NCBI RefSeq assembly: GCF_014905175.1
Contig: NC_057792.1
Coordinates: 14,142,963 to 14,206,962, forward strand
Length of the DNA: 64,000 nucleotides
Origin: Aphidius gifuensis
Lineage: Eukaryota > Arthropoda > Insecta > Hymenoptera > Braconidae
Reading direction: 5' to 3'
The position numbers and the translations under genes were made by a program. This document shows, one piece after another, positions 52,487-61,463 of this stretch. The stretch's first letter is position 1, and every line of letters starts with the position of its first letter. The notes under the pieces were generated by a model, which searched no databases, had not been told where the DNA came from, and was given only the letters and a program-made list of their open reading frames with translations.

Positions 52487-54311
52487 TTAATCTTTATCAT
52501 AATATAATGTTTTTGAATCATCTTTATTACCACCACCACCATCGTCATCATCAATTTATTACCAAGTCTTTCTTTTGCTGATAATCTTGTTGGTGAATGT
52601 AATAATGAATCATTGCTACTACGATAATTAGATCTATCTAATTTTGATTTTTTTAATAATGGCTCTGTTATTTCAACATTTCTTTCATTTTTACCAATAT
52701 TTATTGTAACATTAACACTTTTTCTGTCACTTGATGAACGATTTAAATCAGTATTTGTATCAATAATATTCTTTGGTTCAGGATTTTGATATAATATTTT
52801 TCTACTTTCACTTATTTTTTTAATTTCAATTGGTCTTATTGCATTTATGGCTTTTTGAAATATTGCATTTTCAGCACGTTTTAATACTTCAGATGTTACT
52901 AATTTTGTTGATTGTAATTCATCATTATTAATATCTGTATGTTGTGGTGATGTTATTGATACATCTAATTTTATAAATTCTTCAGCTTTATCAGATTCTG
53001 GTTCATCTGGTTCATCAGGTTCATCATCTCTTTCCCATTTTGATAATTCTGGCATTGGTGCTAAAAATTCATCTTTTGTTGTTGTTTTTATTGTTGATGT
53101 TGTTGGCGTTGCTATATTTCTTTCAGGTGTTGTTGTTCTAGTTGGTGTTGATGTTGATGGTTCAGTTGTTGTAGTTGTTATTGCTGCTGTTGTTGTAACA
53201 ATTGATTTATCTTCATCATCATCTTCGTCATCTTCATCATCAATTCTTTTTGTAGCATTATCATCATCATCATCAGTATTATATTTTTCAACATTTGTCA
53301 ATTTTTCATCAGGTAGTATTGCATATTTTTCGGTAATAAGTTATTACTAACTAATAACTTATAACTAACTAATATTACTAATAACAGTATTTATTTCAGT
53401 ATCATCTAATCCCTCATAAAGACTATCAATTGTTGGTTTATCATTGTCGTTTTTAACTTCAGGAATCGGTTTAAAATTTGGATTTGGTGGATTTAAACAA
53501 AAATCATCATTATCTGTTTGTTCTGGTGGTTCTGAATTCATCATTGTTACAATTGTTTTATCATCAGTTTTAATTTTTGTTTCAACAAGTGAATTATTTT
53601 GATCACTAACATTAAATGATTCATCATGTGATGTTGATACATCACCAGTATTTATTTTATTCTCATTATTTTCATGTTTAACGTCATTTGATGATAATAA
53701 TTTATCATCAATTTTATCTGATAATGTATTATCAGATGACTGTAATGATGATTGATATTTTGATAATTCATTTTTAGCAATAGCTTCTTTCAATGATTTT
53801 TTTTCCTTCTTTTTCTTTCTTTTTTTCTAATTTTTCATCAACACTATCCTTTTTCTTTTTTTTGTCTTTTAATTTTTTTTCTTTATTCTTTTCTGGTGAT
53901 ATATCTGTAGTATCACTACGTGTTTCTTGTGGATGTAGACTTGAACTTTTTTTATTCTTTTTTCTATCATCAGAATGTCTATCGTGTCTATCACGTTCTT
54001 TATCATCAAAATCACGTTCTGTAGGATCTTTTCTATCACGTATACGTATTTTATCATCATTTCTATAACGATCACGTTCACCACGTTCTCTATCATCACG
54101 ATATTTATCTTTATCTTTATCATAATCTCTTTTATCAGTTGTACGATCATCATCACGACGTATATATCGATCATGTTCTTTATCTTTTGTATCACGTCTA
54201 TCACGTTCATCTTTTTCTTTTTGATGTAGTGGTCTGTCATCTTTGTCACGTTCACGATCTCTATCACGTCTATCACGATCCTCTCTGTCTCTTGTATCAC
54301 GTTTACGAGGT
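52487..54311 (-). pseudogene. Broken gene for an Arg/Asp-rich nuclear-type protein
   Basis: Reading the minus strand from an AG acceptor at 54312, an open frame encodes about 165 residues of Arg-Asp/Lys-Asp-rich repeats such as DRDRRDRDRERDKDD. A Lys-rich stretch comes next. The frame shifts in an A-run near 53800 and continues as ELSKYQSSLQSS and then DDFCLNPPNPNFKPIPEV to about 53400. A short palindromic A+T insertion (about 53337-53388) adds five in-frame stops. After it the same frame resumes with EKYAILPDEKLTNVEKYN, then acidic, Thr-rich and SPTRLSAKERLGNK blocks. A second frame slip near 52560 is needed to reach DDDDGGGGNKDDSK and a TAA at 52489-52487. RD/RE-rich proteins are typically nuclear RNA-processing factors, but I cannot name the family. 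No upstream exons fit in phase. A truncated duplicate is more likely than an intact gene, although homopolymer base errors could explain the two slips. Confidence 0.5.
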
Positions 54312-54750
54312 CTATAAAAATTATAAATTAAACAAAATTAAATAATCTCCAAACAATCAATCGAATCATTCAAAAAGCTATTCATACGTTAATCATTCAA
54401 TCCAATGATTTTTTTTTTTTTATCTTTTCTTTTACCATTTCCTCCGGTTATATTTAGAAATTTATTCTACTATACTTTCATTCAAATTGTCTTATTTTTT
54501 TATTAAATAAATATGCATGGTTTCTTGGTAGAAAAATAAATTTAAAAACAAACTATATGTCTTGTAAATTTCACCATTGAATGGTGAAAAAAAAATGTCA
54601 ATTTGTTAAAGACGCAGTGATGCAGCATCTGCAAAAATAATAAACTTTTAATTTCAATTAGTTGAAAGAAAAAAAAAAAAAAACAGTCCATAAAATTTAA
54701 TGAAATTATGATAACAAATGTGATAAATGTTAATTTGGTCCTGAATTCAC

Positions 54751-54865
54751 CTGGATCGAGAACCAAGTTGATACGTTGCACATGTTGAGTTGGATCCTTG
54801 CTTCAAGTATCACATGCTGATGATTCTGCTCGATAATATTAATCTCGTATGACTTGTCGTCTTGA
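54751..54865 (-). pseudogene. Orphan exon-like open frame
   Basis: Flanked on the minus strand by an AAATTCAG acceptor and a CAG/GTGAAT donor, and fully open in one frame, starting with QDDKSYEINIIEQNHQHVIL. Codon use is more GC-rich than the surroundings. It does not join in phase to the Arg/Asp-rich exon starting at 54311. Function not recognised; it may be the remains of a separate gene. Confidence 0.35.
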
Positions 54866-55002
54866 CTGAATTTTTTTTTGTCAGGTACAACATTATGGTT
54901 TTTTTTTTAAATGAAATATCAACGTAAATTTAATTTATTTATTTATTTTTAAATAAAAAAAATTTGTAAAAAAAAAAACGACTAAACGCGTACGAAGGAA
55001 AT

Positions 55003-55110
55003 CTAATGAATATTGTTTTCGAAATCAATTTCATGATATGGTGGTTCACATGTTGTTCCACCACAATCATGCCCATCATTTGGAGAATGTCGACATGATG
55101 CATTTGGATA
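55003..55110 (-). pseudogene. Orphan Cys-rich exon-like segment
   Basis: A GC-richer segment after a TGCCAG acceptor on the minus strand reads YPNASCRHSPNDGHDCGGTT and ends at a TAG at 55005-55003. The Cys/His spacing hints at an extracellular Cys-rich or EGF-like piece, but only three Cys are present. Another minus frame and a plus frame are also open, so strand is uncertain. Confidence 0.25.
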
Positions 55111-55588
55111 CTGGCAGTTGTAACAACAACAACAAGTGTTGAAACAATAAATAAATATATGCAAATAGTTTAAGTTGATTCATTTTGTTTATCAATATGA
55201 ATAATAAAAAAATAAAACAACTAGTAACTTATTCATGTTTATTTTTATTTCAATATGAAAAAAATGAAAATAATAATATTTATCAATAATATATTTCAAT
55301 GAACAAGTTAACTAATTTTTGCTCATTAATTATTTATATACAAGATAATTAGAAAAATATCATTAATAGCTACATATCAATAGCTCTAAAATAAGATCAT
55401 TTATAATTATAATTATATTAAATTTGTATTTTCTATATATTATTATATTTATTATATAATAAATTATAAACAAGATAATTGGTCAGTCATTATTAATAGC
55501 TACATGTCAATAGCTCGAAAATAATATTTAAGAAAAAAAAAAAATTAATATATAAGAAAAGAAAAAAAAAATTTTTATTCTATTTTAT

Positions 55589-56507
55589 CCCTGGTGGAAA
55601 TATTACTCCGGCATTTCTCCGTTTTTAGCCAATTTCCGGAGAAATTACTCCGGCATGAGGTTGATGGCGGAAAAATTACTCCAGCATGAAATTGATGGCG
55701 GAGAAATTATTCCGGCATGAGGTTGATGGCGGAAAAATTACTCCGGCATGGAATTGATGGCGGAGAAATTACTCTGGCATGAGATTCGTGCCGGAGAAAT
55801 TATTCCGGCATGAAGTTGATGGCGGAGAAATTATTCCGGCATGAAGTTGATGGCGGAAAAATTACTCCGGCATGAAATTGATGGCGGAGACATTACTCCG
55901 GCATGGAATTGATGGCGGAGAAATTACTCTGGCATGAGATTCGTGCTGGAGGAATCATTCCGGCATGAAGTTGATAACGGAAAAATTACTCCGGCATGAA
56001 ATTGATGGCGGAGAAATGATTCCGGCATGAGATTGATGGCGGAGGAATTATCCCGGCATAGGATTCGTGCCAGAGAAATTATTCCGGCATGGGATCAGTG
56101 AAGGAAAAATTATTTCGGCATTAGATCAGTGAAGGAGAAAAAACTCCGGCATAAAACTAGTGGTGGATTCATTTTTCCGACATTAACTTTATGCCGATAA
56201 AATTATTCCGGCATGAGATTGACGGCGGAAAAATTACTCCGCCATGAGATTGATGGCGGAGTAATTACTCCGGCATGAGATTAATGTCGGAAAAATTAGT
56301 CCGCCACTAGTTTTATGCCGAAGCATTTTCTTCAGCATTCATCTTATGCCAGAATAATTACTCCGCCATCAATTTCATGCCGGAGTAATTTCTCCGCCAC
56401 CAACCTCATGCTGGAGTAGTTTCTCCGGAAATGGGCCAAAAACGGAGTAATGCCGGAGTAATGCCGGAAAAAGCCGGAGTAACGGCGGAGTAATATTTCT
56501 ACCAGGG
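55589..56507. mobile_element. CCCTGG palindromic element with internal 31-bp minisatellite
   Basis: The left end reads CCCTGGTGGAAATATTACTC and the right end is its near reverse complement, ending CCAGGG. The dinucleotide AT flanks both sides (55587-55588 and 56508-56509). From about 55648 to 56300 it holds roughly twenty 31-base units of the form TCCGGCATGA-RTTGATGGCGG-ARAAATTAC. Near 56300-56440 the units switch to the opposite orientation. No protein is encoded, so it is non-autonomous. Short ORFs here are by-products of the repeat. Confidence 0.75.
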
Positions 56508-56613
56508 ATGTTATAAACCTTTTTCCCTGACTGTTATATTCGTAATATGGTTTCATCAGTCTCACATTTTATGTAGTTAATTAATTATTTTCATTTGTCT
56601 GATTTTTATTATT

Positions 56614-57192
56614 TTATTCTACCACCTTATCGAGATGATCGAGTTCAATGTGTTCGATGACTTCATCACGTTTATTAAATTGTCTATTTTCATCCTTGCA
56701 GGGATGGGGACAAAAAAATATATTGCATGTTTGAAAAATACCATCTTTGAAATGTAGAGATTCATGCATTTCTAATGATCTTCGACGGTCCATCTTTATA
56801 AAACAGATTCTGCAATGAAGTTTTTCGAAATGTGTGTCATCAAGATGTTTCCTCATATCATTGAAATGTTGTTTTTGAAAACAAAAAAAGCAAGGAGCAT
56901 ATGATGTAGGATAATCCATTTCATTTGAAAGTTCATCTTCATCTGAGGTTTCACATTTTTCTGTTTTTTTTTTCACATTTTGGTTTTCCAGCTTTTTTGT
57001 TTCAACATCCGCAAGTGCAACTATAAAATTATAATAAATAATAATTAAATATAAAAGAAGCTGAAAAAATTTAAAATACATACTTAAATTGGCCTCTTTC
57101 AGTTCAGCAAAATGTTCAAATGTTGATAAATTATCCAGCTTTTGTGACGGCTCTTCCCCATTCTCATATTGTTTGATAAGTTCTTTTAACAT
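56614..57192 (-). CDS. Small zinc-finger-like protein, function unknown
   Basis: Two exons on the minus strand, 57192-57084 and 57020-56614, are joined by a 63-base intron (GTATGT donor, TTATAG acceptor) and encode 171 aa. Reading through the intron is also open but would insert a Phe/Leu/Ile-rich stretch, so splicing is preferred. The C-terminal half has Cys/His pairs spaced like C2H2 fingers: CFFCFQKQHFNDMRKHLDDT then H, LHCRICFIKMDRRRSLEMHE with SLH, and a longer third motif with CPHPC and HIELDH. The first exon is acidic. The family is not recognised; it may be a fragment of a larger zinc-finger gene. It is divergent from the serpin fragment at 57268, with only about 75 bases between the starts. 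Confidence 0.5.
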   Translation of the reverse strand: MLKELIKQYENGEEPSQKLDNLSTFEHFAELKEANLSMYFKFFQLLLYLIIIYYNFIVALADVETKKLENQNVKKKTEKCETSDEDELSNEMDYPTSYAPCFFCFQKQHFNDMRKHLDDTHFEKLHCRICFIKMDRRRSLEMHESLHFKDGIFQTCNIFFCPHPCKDENRQFNKRDEVIEHIELDHLDKVVE

Positions 57193-57267
57193 CTAGATAA
57201 AAATTTAGAGTGTATTAAATGTTTAATGTTTTTTTTTTTCTTTTCATTTATTATTAAGAACTACAAG

Positions 57268-57680
57268 ATGGTGCAACTTAATTTGGCAAACAAGATTTTT
57301 ATAAGACATGGATTTGAATTAAAAAGTGAATTTAAATTGATAACTGAATCGTCATTTGAATCAACAACTGAAAATGTTAATTTTAATGATAACGTGTTGG
57401 CAAGTAGGACAATCAACAGTTGGTGTGAGGAAAAAACAAATAATTATATAAAAGATTTAATCAAACCAGGTGAGATTGTTATTATTGAAATTATTTTAAG
57501 AAGTAAATAATAATAATGAATTTATGTGCAGGTGATGTTGATGCAAGTACTGCATTGGTGATGGTAAATGCTGTTTATTTCAATAAATCGTCTGTTTTCA
57601 TTTTCCATTATGATGATCAAAGATATAATGTCAAAAATTTAGTTTTCTACGGACGTTGTGTTGATCCAAAACCCGAATAA
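57268..57680 (+). CDS. Miniature serpin with the reactive loop deleted
   Basis: Two exons, 57268-57469 and 57532-57680, join in phase to encode 116 aa. The first part is plainly serpin: LANKIFIRHGFELKSEFK, NVNFND and the hallmark TINSWCEEKTNNYIKDLI followed by PGDVDAS and VMVNAVYFN. Full serpins have about 375-400 aa; here roughly 90 N-terminal residues are absent. Straight after the VNAVYF strand the sequence jumps to the C-terminal strands (VFIFHYDDQRYNVKNLVFYG then RCVDPKPE). The gate, breach and reactive-centre loop are therefore missing. Such a product cannot be a classical protease inhibitor. It could be a decayed gene or a short transcript that acquired another role. The ATG at 57268 is the only one upstream of the conserved block. 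Confidence 0.6.
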
Positions 57681-57956
57681 TTATATAAATTAATTTTAAA
57701 TTTTACCACGGTAAAATAAAAATAAATGTACAACGAAGTTTGTCTCGAAAAAAAAAAATAATAAATTTTTATATATGCTACAGGTATAATATTTAATAAG
57801 TGATTCATTAAATAAAATTTTACTGATTTGTCACGTAAAGATAAATTTCATGATAGCTCATTTATCAAATAACATTTTTTTCTTCATCACAAAAGTAAAT
57901 GAATCATAATGTAAATTGTGCTAAAAACGATAAATACATATATTTTTTTATTTCAG

Positions 57957-58660
57957 GTATAATTATGATTAAAAGTTATCCCGGTCCTCCAACACCTCCA
58001 ATATTTTTTACAATTAATAAACCATTTATTTTTGCCATCCCTGGTGAAAATATTTTTCCGAATTTCTCCGTGATTACTCTGAATTTCTCCGCGGTTACTC
58101 CAAATTTCTCCGCGATTACTCCGAATTTCTCCCAAATTGACTCATGCAGAGAAATGGGTGGAAAAATTTTCTCCTCGCCGTTGATTGCGGAAGAATTTCT
58201 CAGCATTGAATTATTTTCTCACCCGGTTTGAGAAATGGCGGACAAATCTCTCCACCCTTTTTCCACTATTTGTTCAATTTTTTTCCAACTTTTTCAATTT
58301 TCAATTTTTCCAAACGAAAATGACTAATTATTAATTGTTATATAACGCAAAGCATATTGATGTTTGTTTTTGTTAATTTCTCTGCGGTAAAATTTTCTTT
58401 TTACACGTTTCTCCGCGTATTTTTATCACGGAGAAATATTTCTGAACGTTTCTTCACCCAAGTCGATTCGGAGAAAATTCGAAAAAAAATTTTGATACTT
58501 TTCTCCACTCATTTCTCCGTATGGGTCAATTTGGGAGAAATTCGGAGTAATCACGTAGAAATTCAGGAGAAATCGCGGAGAAATATTTTCACCAGGGATA
58601 TTGCATGGACCAACAAATACTGTATTATTCCAAGGACAAGTTGATAATCCAACATGCTAA
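57957..58660 (+). pseudogene. Serpin reactive-loop/C-terminal exon split by a transposon
   Basis: After a TTTCAG acceptor the frame reads IIMIKSYPGPPTPPIFFTIN then KPFIFAI, the end of a reactive-centre loop and strand 4B. At 58039 a CCCTGG element begins. After its end at 58597 the serpin continues as LHGPTNTVLFQGQVDNPTC and a TAA at 58658-58660. Removing the element restores an uninterrupted exon in frame. Because the upstream gene (57268-57680) carries its own C-terminus, this could be a second, alternative C-terminal exon as in insect serpins with exchangeable loops, or part of a tandem duplicate. As it stands it cannot encode an intact loop domain. Confidence 0.65.
58039..58597. mobile_element. 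CCCTGG palindromic element inserted in the serpin exon
   Basis: It starts CCCTGGTGAAAATATTT and ends AAATATTTTCACCAGGG, with AT on each side (58037-58038 and 58598-58599). Subterminal repeats of CTCCG-NGATTACTCCGAATTT face each other in inverted orientation. The centre is A+T-rich and unique. No coding capacity. The host serpin frame gives an unusually clean view of the pre-insertion site: either a 2-base AT target duplication or a clean insertion. Confidence 0.75.
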
Positions 58661-58838
58661 CAAACTAAATATAACCATTTGAAAAATAAAAAATAAAAAA
58701 AATACTAACAATTATCAATTTAACTAATATATAAAATAAACTTTAAAAAAAATTAATGCATAAACTGTAATTTTATAACATGAAAATAAAATGACAAAAA
58801 AAATGATAAACATAAAAAGACATTTACCTTGATAAATA

Positions 58839-58955
58839 CTACGCCATGTCTGTTTTTCCTCTCAAATTTTCATTGTTGGGCAGAAGTTGACGTAACATTT
58901 CGACATTCTTATTGATCTTGGTTCTGTATCTTCTTTGTTTTTCTGCACCACTTAT
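58839..58955 (-). pseudogene. bHLH-like fragment 1
   Basis: The minus strand reads ISGAEKQRRYRTKINKNVEM then LRQLLPNNENLRGKTDMA and a TAG, followed by YLSR and a GTAAAT donor. The basic stretch plus helix ending in LLP resembles the basic region and first helix of bHLH proteins. A stop in the loop, and VCDEAEAITQ upstream in another frame, indicate decay. Confidence 0.35.
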
Positions 58956-59064
58956 TGAGTTATTGCTTCAGCTTCGTCACAAACTAGCAAAATAAATGAA
59001 TAAAACTGTTAAATGGCATGTGGGTTGTTAGGCATGTATACATGGAAAATATTTCATCAAAAAA

Positions 59065-59283
59065 TTAGTCCTTCACTCCTTTCAATTTTTTTTGGATTGG
59101 CAACTGCTCTTTAAGCGATCCGATGCTCATAGCCATCTCTCTTCTGTATTTTTCTTGATTTTTACCCTTTTTACTTTTTCGTGGAGGAGAACCAGCTTCG
59201 CTACTTGAGGAATGCTTGGTGGAAGCACAAGCTTTATCTCCAATTCTTTTTTTTTTTTTTATTTTTCCTAGTATACCCTGCAT
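59065..59283 (-). pseudogene. bHLH-like fragment 2
   Basis: A minus-strand frame of 72 codons ends with PPRKSKKGKNQEKYRREMAM then SIGSLKEQLP and a short basic tail. It lines up with the neighbouring fragment at 58839-58955 over the basic/helix-1 part (KYRREMAMSIGSLKEQLP against RYRTKINKNVEMLRQLLP). The second helix is absent. It abuts the inverted retroelement copy at 59278, whose insertion may have cut it. Confidence 0.35.
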
Positions 59284-59734
59284 ATATTATTTTATTGCTG
59301 ATGTAATATTTGAATCCGGCCAGTGTGTGCTGATCTGTATGTTGATAAGCAGGATCTTAGGCATTTTCTTTCAAACATTCTTATTGCTTCCATCTCATTG
59401 GCACTGATGTTCCACCATATTGGTGCAGCATATGTTATTATTGGTCTTATTAATAGCATATAGCATATAACTTTTGCTCTTGGATATAGTTTTTTATTGT
59501 AGAATAATTTACTATTGGTTCTAAATGCTGCTTGAGCCTTTTTGAGGGCTTCGTCAACATGTTTATCACCTCTTGCCAAGTGGTCTAGATGGAAACCAAG
59601 ATATTTAACTGTTTTTTTTATGTGGTGTTGGTGTGGTTATATTTTTTATTCTGTCATTGATTTCAATTGAGAATTTTTGATAGTTTGTTCTGTTTATTTT
59701 TGATAATTTTTGAGCTAGTTTGTGTACTAATATT
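59278..59734 (-). mobile_element. Inverted duplicate of LINE reverse-transcriptase sequence (left arm)
   Basis: Its reverse complement matches 60366-60822 over the same 457 bases without indels; I see only two substitutions. It encodes on the minus strand the KYLGFHLDHLARGDKHVDEA block and following RT C-terminal residues (LIRPIITYAAPIWW). The left end at 59278 stops abruptly, whereas the right-hand copy continues into more of the LINE. This arm is therefore the derived copy. Confidence 0.75.
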
Positions 59735-60365
59735 CCCTGGTGAAAATATTTCTTCGAATTTTTCCGAATTTCTCCGTGATTACTCCGAATTTCTCCGAAT
59801 TTGTCCGTGATTACTCCGAATTTCTCCCAAATTGACCCATGCGGAGAAATGAGTGGAGAAAGGTATCAAAATTTTCAATCATTATGCTTTGCGTTATGTA
59901 ACAATTAATAAGTAGTCATTCTTTTTTTAAATAATTGAAAATTGAAAAAGTTGGAAAAAAATTGAACAAATGGTGGAGGAAGTTGGAGAAAGGGTGGAGA
60001 GATTCGTCCGCCATTTCTCCAACCGTGTGAAAAAATAATTTTACTGCTGAGAAATTTTTTCTAAAATCAATGAAGAGGAGAAATTTTTCTTTCGTTTCTC
60101 CGAATCAACTTGGGTAAGGGAACATTCGGAAATATTTCTCCGCGAAAAAAAACACACGCGGAGAAACATGTGAAAAAAATAATTTTACCGCGGGGAAATT
60201 CTTCCGAAATCAACGACGAGGAGAAAATTTTTCCACTCATTTCTCCGCGTGGGTCAATTTGGGAGTAATTCGGAGTAATCGCGGAGAAATTCGGAGTAAC
60301 CGCGGAGAAATTCGGAGTAATCACGGAGAAATTCGGAAAAATTCGAAGAAATATTTTCACCAGGG
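59735..60365. mobile_element. CCCTGG palindromic element at the centre of the large palindrome
   Basis: The ends are CCCTGGTGAAAATATTTC and GAAATATTTTCACCAGGG, with the same subterminal CTCCG repeats as the copy at 58039-58597. Both sides are flanked by AATATT, which is self-complementary. Internal sequence is partly inverted but not perfectly palindromic. Short ORFs such as EIRSNRGEIRSNRGEI are repeat by-products. Non-autonomous. Confidence 0.75.
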
Positions 60366-61157
60366 AATATTAGTACACAAACTAGCTCAAAAATTATCAA
60401 AAATAAACAGAACAAACTATCAAAAATTCTCAATTGAAATCAATGACAGAATAAAAAATATAACCACACCAATACCACATAAAAAAAACAGTTAAATATC
60501 TTGATTTCCATCTAGACCACTTGGCAAGAGGTGATAAACATGTTGACGAAGCCCTCAAAAAGGCTCAAGCAGCATTTAGAACCAATAGTAAATTATTCTA
60601 CAATAAAAAACTATATCCAAGAGCAAAAGTTATATGCTATATGCTATTAATAAGACCAATAATAACATATGCTGCACCAATATGGTGGAACATCAGTGCC
60701 AATGAGATGGAAGCAATAAGAATGTTTGAAAGAAAATGCCTAAGATCCTGCTTATCAACATACAGATCAGCACACACTGGCCGGATTCAAATATTACATC
60801 AGCAATAAAATAATATATGCAGATGCAAATATACCAAGAATAGACAACTTTATCATCAAGCTAACAAGAGACTACTATAGCAAAATCCAAGAGTTAAACA
60901 ACAAACTGTTCCAAGCAATGCTGGTACCATCAGTTGCAATGCTAAACAAAATGAACATAACAACACATATAACACCCCACGCGTTTGTCACATTGGATCA
61001 TTTGGGACTAATCCAAGACCAAAATAATATACCAATAATATATCACTGGGCAAGAAACAAAGGTGACAAAAAAATACTAATGAAAATAGATGACTTTCTT
61101 AAGGCATTACCAGTGCTGGTAGAAAATGAACAACTATTGTTGAAATTTTTGCAGTAA
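60366..61157 (+). mobile_element. Non-LTR retrotransposon fragment, reverse-transcriptase C-terminal region
   Basis: Pieces of one RT frame are visible in order: LVHKLAQKLSKINRTNYQKF, then (after a slip in an A-run) TVKYLDFHLDHLARGDKHVD, where the YLGxxxD-type motif of non-LTR RTs shows Asp for Gly. Next come CYMLLIRPIITYAAPIWWNI, then after another slip YYISNKIIYADANIPRIDNF, and finally KIQELNNKLFQ to a TAA at 61155-61157. Organisation and motifs suit a Jockey/I-like LINE. At least two frameshifts make it inactive. The catalytic FADD-type segment lies upstream and is missing. Confidence 0.75.
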
Positions 61158-61463
61158 CTTCTTGAAATAACAATACATCTTCTTGAATTTTTTGTTAATT
61201 TTATCCTAACTAATTATTTTTTAATTGATTGTTAAAGTCGACTACTTTTTTAGAGGTTAAACATAGGGTCTTATGGAGAGCCAAGTTTAGTCTTTCAATA
61301 CCTGGTTAGCCATTTCAAGAAAAAAATACACAGATTTACCAAAAACTAGAGGTTTATAAAAAAAAAAAAAAGGAAATTTTTGGTATAAAAATTAATAGAG
61401 CTTCGAGACCTTTTTATTTTACAATAAATAAAAATAAATTTTTGTCTTTGTCTAAATACTTAA

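Noticed and set aside
53793..54345. Plus-strand ORFs rich in Phe/Ile/Ser/His opposite the Arg/Asp-rich frame
   Set aside because: Shadow frames of the GAT/CGT-rich minus-strand coding sequence.
57953..58206. Minus-strand ORFs with repeated EIRSNRGEI-type peptides (also 60259-60340)
   Set aside because: Direct consequence of CGGAG-rich subterminal repeats of the CCCTGG elements, not a gene.
59278..60822. Palindrome as a pure assembly artefact
   Set aside because: Not fully excluded, but the arms differ at two bases I can see and the centre is a separate element with its own ends, which a simple template-switch read would not produce.
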